The position numbers and the translations under genes are program-made. A stretch of DNA of 7,184 nt from DATGFK01 sp040007395 (lineage in GTDB: Bacteria > Chloroflexota > Anaerolineae > Aggregatilineales > UBA2796): contig JBDTVG010000189.1 of NCBI GenBank assembly GCA_040007395.1, positions 1 to 7,184 on the forward strand, read 5' to 3'. Below, one piece after another: positions 4,574 through 7,184 of the stretch. The notes below the pieces were generated by a model. It had not been told where the DNA came from. It saw only the letters and a list, made by a program, of their open reading frames with translations, and searched no databases. Each line of letters starts with the position of its first letter. The stretch's first letter is position 1.

Positions 4574-6631
4574 ATGAATCGACTGAAAGACTCGACTTCC
4601 CCATATCTACTGCAACACGCCAATAATCCTGTAGATTGGTATATGTGGGGCGAAGAAGCCTTTGCCAAAGCACGCAGCGAAAACAAGCCGATCCTATTAA
4701 GTGTTGGCTACAGCGCGTGTCATTGGTGTCACGTGATGGCACATGAAAGCTTCGAAGATCCAGCGACTGCGGCCATCATGAATCGTGATTTTGTGTGCAT
4801 TAAAGTGGATCGCGAGGAACGCCCAGACGTAGACGAAATCTATATGCAGGCCACGATGATGTTTAACCGAAGCGGCGGCTGGCCCATGACCGTTTTCCTG
4901 ACCCCCGATGGGCGACCTTTCCACGCAGGGACATACTACCCGAAGTCGGATCGCTACGGGATGCGATCATTTACCGCTATCATGGCAGCGGTTAATGATG
5001 CTTATCGCAATCGTCATGAACAGGTAGAGCAGATCGCTAGTGAGGTCACACAGGGGTTGCAACAAACAGGCTTTGCCCTCAATAATGGTCATGCTGACGA
5101 TGCACTTAATGTGACTTTACTTGAGGCGGCCTATCAAGGGATGATCCGCAGCTTTGATGAAATTTACGGTGGGTTGACCAGAGGTCGTCCTAAATTCCCT
5201 AGCCCCATGAATCTTGAATTTGTGCTGCGAACCTATGCCCATACGCGGCTGCCGAGTGCGCTGGAAATTATCACGTTTTCGCTGCGCAAGATGGCACATG
5301 GTGGGATCTATGACCAGATCGGCGGTGGATTCCATCGCTATAGCGTTGATGAACACTGGCTGGTTCCCCACTTCGAGAAAATGCTCTACGACAATGCACA
5401 ACTTAGTCGTTTATATCTGCACGCATGGCAGGCCAGCGGTGATGCGTTCTTCAAGCAAATCGCCATTGAAATTTACGATTATATTCTGCGCGAAATGACT
5501 TCGCCGGACGGTGGGTTTTATAGCACTACCGACGCAGACAGTGAAGGTGAAGAGGGTAAGTTTTTTGTGTGGGATCTGGACGAACTAGATAGCCTGCTTA
5601 CGCCGGACGAAGCGGCTGCTGCCAGTGCCTACTGGGATATTACGCCAAACGGCAATTTTGAAGGTCGCAACATCCTGAATGTCCCGATTGACGAAGCCGT
5701 GATCGCAAAGAAACTCAGTATTTCGCTGGATGTGCTGCATGAACGGCTGGCCTCAGCCCGCCCGAAACTGTATGCTGCACGTGAAAAACGTATTCATCCG
5801 GGGCGCGACGAGAAAATTCTCACGGCATGGAATGGGCTGATGTTGGCAAGTCTAGCTGAGGCAGCACGGGTGTTAAATCGCGATGATTATCGGCAGGCCG
5901 CGATTCGCAATGCTGACTTCTTATTAACTGCCATGAAGCGTGACGGGCGATTGTTACGCAGCCATAAAGATGGCAAGAGTGCGATCAACGCTTATCTGGA
6001 AGATTATGCTGATCTGAGCGAAGGGTTGTTGGAACTGTACCAGACGACTTTCGATCCGCGCTATTTCAGTGAGGCTGTTGCGCTTACCGAAGTGGTGCTG
6101 GCTCATTTCGTCGTGCCGGAAGGGGCGGGTTTCTTCGACACGAGCGACGATCATGAAACACTGATTGCCCGCCCGCGCAGCTTGCAAGATAACGCCACGC
6201 CATCGGGCAATAGCATGATGGCGAAAGTGTTGGTCAAGCTGGCAGCCTATACAGGTGAGGCGCGATATGAGGATAGCGCACGACCTTTGCTACGCGGGTT
6301 AGCAGATGCTATGCGAGAATATCCCACTGCATTTGGCGAAGCGCTCAACGCCGCCGATCTATTGATTCGGGGTATCAAAGAAATTGCCATTATTGGCGAC
6401 CCGGCTCAAAGTGCCACCCAAGCCTTATTAGCAGTAACTAACAGCGGGTTCCGCCCCAACGCAATTGTAGCCTTGTCTCCGCAAGATGTCGGGGGGACGG
6501 CAACACCCATGCTACTGGCTTACCGGATGCAGATGGCTGGCAAACCTGCCGCTTATGTGTGCGAACATTTCATCTGTCAACGACCCGTTACGGAGCCTGA
6601 AGCGTTGCGTACTTTGCTGGATGACCAATAG
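4574..6631 (+). CDS. DUF255 thioredoxin-domain protein (YyaL/SPATA20 family)
   Basis: This 685-residue protein is full length for the family. The N-terminal thioredoxin-like domain (about 1-160) carries NPVDWYMWGEEAF, the redox motif C49-H-W-C52 in SACHWCHVM, KVDREERPD (77-85) and GGWPMTVFLTPDG (101-113). The rest is an (alpha/alpha)6-barrel like those of N-acylglucosamine 2-epimerases, with family signatures GGIYDQ (243-248), HFEKMLYDN (266-274), and RDEKILTAWNG (411-421). It ends with C663-x4-C668 followed by RPVTEPEAL. Bacterial YyaL and human SPATA20 belong here; the substrate is not established. A redox or sugar-related role is suggested by fold only. There is no signal peptide, so it is cytosolic. 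ATG 4574 matches the conserved N-terminus (NRLKDSTSPYLLQHANNP); the ribosome-binding site (AGG, 10 nt upstream) is weak. It is probably a single-gene unit, 92 bp after the glycosyltransferase. Confidence 0.95.
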   Translation: MNRLKDSTSPYLLQHANNPVDWYMWGEEAFAKARSENKPILLSVGYSACHWCHVMAHESFEDPATAAIMNRDFVCIKVDREERPDVDEIYMQATMMFNRSGGWPMTVFLTPDGRPFHAGTYYPKSDRYGMRSFTAIMAAVNDAYRNRHEQVEQIASEVTQGLQQTGFALNNGHADDALNVTLLEAAYQGMIRSFDEIYGGLTRGRPKFPSPMNLEFVLRTYAHTRLPSALEIITFSLRKMAHGGIYDQIGGGFHRYSVDEHWLVPHFEKMLYDNAQLSRLYLHAWQASGDAFFKQIAIEIYDYILREMTSPDGGFYSTTDADSEGEEGKFFVWDLDELDSLLTPDEAAAASAYWDITPNGNFEGRNILNVPIDEAVIAKKLSISLDVLHERLASARPKLYAAREKRIHPGRDEKILTAWNGLMLASLAEAARVLNRDDYRQAAIRNADFLLTAMKRDGRLLRSHKDGKSAINAYLEDYADLSEGLLELYQTTFDPRYFSEAVALTEVVLAHFVVPEGAGFFDTSDDHETLIARPRSLQDNATPSGNSMMAKVLVKLAAYTGEARYEDSARPLLRGLADAMREYPTAFGEALNAADLLIRGIKEIAIIGDPAQSATQALLAVTNSGFRPNAIVALSPQDVGGTATPMLLAYRMQMAGKPAAYVCEHFICQRPVTEPEALRTLLDDQ

Positions 6632-6677
6632 GATAGCTACCTATTTTAAAAATGGATCAAAATAGGTAATTATCCTA
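6629..6677. promoter_or_regulatory. Large inverted repeat, candidate operator of the toxin-antitoxin operon
   Basis: Left arm TAGGATA + GC + TACCTATTTT (6629-6647) mirrors right arm AAAATAGGTA + AT + TATCCTA (6659-6677): 17 of 19 positions pair around an 11-nt centre. Four half-sites stand out: TAGG at 6629, CCTA at 6640, TAGG at 6663 and CCTA at 6674, so each TAGG-N7-CCTA module spans one helical turn. The left arm includes the DUF255 stop codon. No T-run follows, so an intrinsic terminator is less likely. It lies 40 bp before the antitoxin start, where autoregulation by ribbon-helix-helix or other VapB-type antitoxins is usual. A weak -10, TACACT (6676-6681), overlaps the right end. Confidence 0.6.
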
Positions 6678-6716
6678 CACTGATCTGAACTTTGAATCGC
6701 CGATAAGAGGACAATT

Positions 6717-7040
6717 ATGAGCGACAAATCGTTGGTGGTTACCTTGCCCGAAGAACTAATCGAGGAAGTTGCCGCTCGCCACATTGATATACAGGCTGTG
6801 GTCGAAAAGACGTTACGCTTCGAGCTGGATGAGATTTCTCAATGGGGCAGCAGTTCGCTTGCCATTGAGGAGAAGGAAATATTGCTCTATCAATTGTTGC
6901 CGCCTCATCGCATGGCAGAGGGCTTGCAACTGCTTCATACGAATAAACGAATCTCCGGTTTAAGCGGCGGTCAGGTTTGGATGAGTGAAGATTTTGACGA
7001 TCCATTGCCTGATGAGGAATGGGGAGATTTGTTTGCGTGA
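6717..7040 (+). CDS. VapB-like antitoxin of a type II toxin-antitoxin pair
   Basis: This 107-residue protein probably neutralises the PIN-domain toxin encoded next. Its N-terminus (SLVVTLPEELIEEVAARHIDIQ, about residues 5-26) has a short strand then two helices, which suits a ribbon-helix-helix DNA-binding domain like those of CcdA-type antitoxins. The C-terminus (SGLSGGQVWMSEDFDD, about 80-95, then PLPDEEWGDLFA) resembles the DUF2281-type tail that binds PIN toxins. Such proteins usually dimerise, bind the toxin with the tail, and repress their own promoter. AAGAGGA (6705-6711) is a strong ribosome-binding site for ATG 6717. The stop overlaps the toxin start by GTGA, which ties toxin synthesis to antitoxin translation. 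The large inverted repeat at 6629-6677 is the likely operator. I am fairly sure of the role from context and both termini; the exact antitoxin family is less certain. Confidence 0.82.
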   Translation: MSDKSLVVTLPEELIEEVAARHIDIQAVVEKTLRFELDEISQWGSSSLAIEEKEILLYQLLPPHRMAEGLQLLHTNKRISGLSGGQVWMSEDFDDPLPDEEWGDLFA

Positions 7041-7184
7041 ACATCTTGTTGGATACCCACACTTTTATTTGGTGGTGTAGTGATCGTTCTCATCTCCCGG
7101 CATCGGTTATCACTATACTAGTAGGGGAGCGCAAAAGAAATGAGCAAGAAAAGGGTACTATAAAAGGACGAAAAAATAAGCAAA
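7037..7184 (+). CDS. PIN-domain (VapC-type) toxin, 5' part only, possibly interrupted
   Basis: Translation from GTG 7037 overlaps the antitoxin stop by 4 bp and gives MNILLDTHTFIWWCSDRSHL, a classic start for PIN-domain VapC ribonucleases. D6 is the first of the acidic metal-binding residues. These toxins normally cleave tRNA or rRNA and are inhibited by their partner antitoxin. The frame stays open to the window edge, so the 3' end and the other catalytic acids are not visible. Up to about residue 28 (SVITIL) it reads like relatives. After that, VGERKRNEQEKGTIKGRKNK is highly basic and, as far as I can judge, unlike the usual next segment (an acidic turn, then a strand and SVASVWE-like helix). 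The DNA becomes A- and purine-rich at the same point, so the gene may be broken by an insertion and only the first 84 bases original. Confidence 0.75.
   Translation, partial: MNILLDTHTFIWWCSDRSHLPASVITILVGERKRNEQEKGTIKGRKNKQ
7121..7184. other. Purine-rich tract, possible edge of an inserted element
   Basis: By my count 34 of 64 bases are A and 18 are G (about 81% purine), in sharp contrast to the toxin sequence just before it. The change coincides with the loss of PIN-like sequence. A short ATG frame (7140 onward, MSKKRVL) stops at once, and no terminal inverted repeat or transposase can be confirmed within the window. It could be the end of an insertion sequence or another mobile element, or an unusual toxin C-terminus. 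Confidence 0.35.

Noticed and set aside
6629..6677. Large inverted repeat as a classical Rho-independent terminator
   Set aside because: The stem is AT-rich and no T-run follows; position and half-site pattern fit an operator better, though an effect on the upstream transcript end is not excluded.
1..7184. CRISPR arrays, tRNA, rRNA or an unmistakable new multi-gene system
   Set aside because: No regularly spaced long repeats, no tRNA cloverleaf or rRNA signature noticed, and the gene set looks like alternating single units with no shared pathway beyond the toxin-antitoxin pair.

Overview
The window is about 7.2 kb of bacterial chromosome with roughly balanced base composition. It holds ten credible protein genes plus one cut off by the right edge. 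There is no rRNA, tRNA, CRISPR array or complete mobile element. Several gene types (a YqaE/Pmp3 peptide with an LPPLAVLDRGCG core, a PsiE-family protein, a small SdrD-B-like surface protein, a GT4 glycosyltransferase, a DUF255 thioredoxin-fold protein and a VapBC-type pair) and the G-rich intergenic repeat at the left edge suggest a member of the Chloroflexota. That is an inference from general resemblance; no marker gene is present to settle it.

Layout. Positions 1-43 carry a G-rich inverted repeat that also fits a G-quadruplex pattern. Two small unrecognised genes follow (76-345 and 342-677), overlapping by ATGA and so probably co-translated. A nested inverted repeat (709-761) lies between them and a convergent 56-residue YqaE/Pmp3 membrane peptide gene on the minus strand (765-935), which is easily missed because it is so short. 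Divergent from it is a 164-residue protein resembling DUF4304 proteins (1045-1539). Next come a stand-alone response-regulator receiver with its own promoter (1683-2096) and a PsiE-family membrane protein (2187-2696) whose ribosome-binding site abuts a hairpin. Ending one base away on the opposite strand is an exported, membrane-anchored SdrD-B-like protein (2698-3264, minus) with a near-consensus promoter at 3311-3338.

The right half holds a GT4 glycosyltransferase (3372-4481), a full-length 685-residue DUF255 protein with a CHWC thioredoxin motif (4574-6631), and a type II toxin-antitoxin operon. In that operon a VapB-like antitoxin (6717-7040) overlaps a PIN-domain toxin start (7037 onward) by GTGA. 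Directly before it is a 49-bp inverted repeat built from paired TAGG/CCTA half-sites, a plausible autoregulatory operator.

The genes do not form one pathway. Strands alternate and most genes appear to be single transcription units, with the two overlapping pairs as exceptions. A loose theme is the cell envelope and stress: YqaE, PsiE, the surface protein, the glycosyltransferase and the redox-fold protein. I see no clear undescribed multi-gene system. The points most worth a second look are the structured operator before the toxin-antitoxin pair, the abrupt purine-rich change inside the toxin gene at about 7121 (possible mobile-element junction), and the hairpin or operator in front of the PsiE gene.
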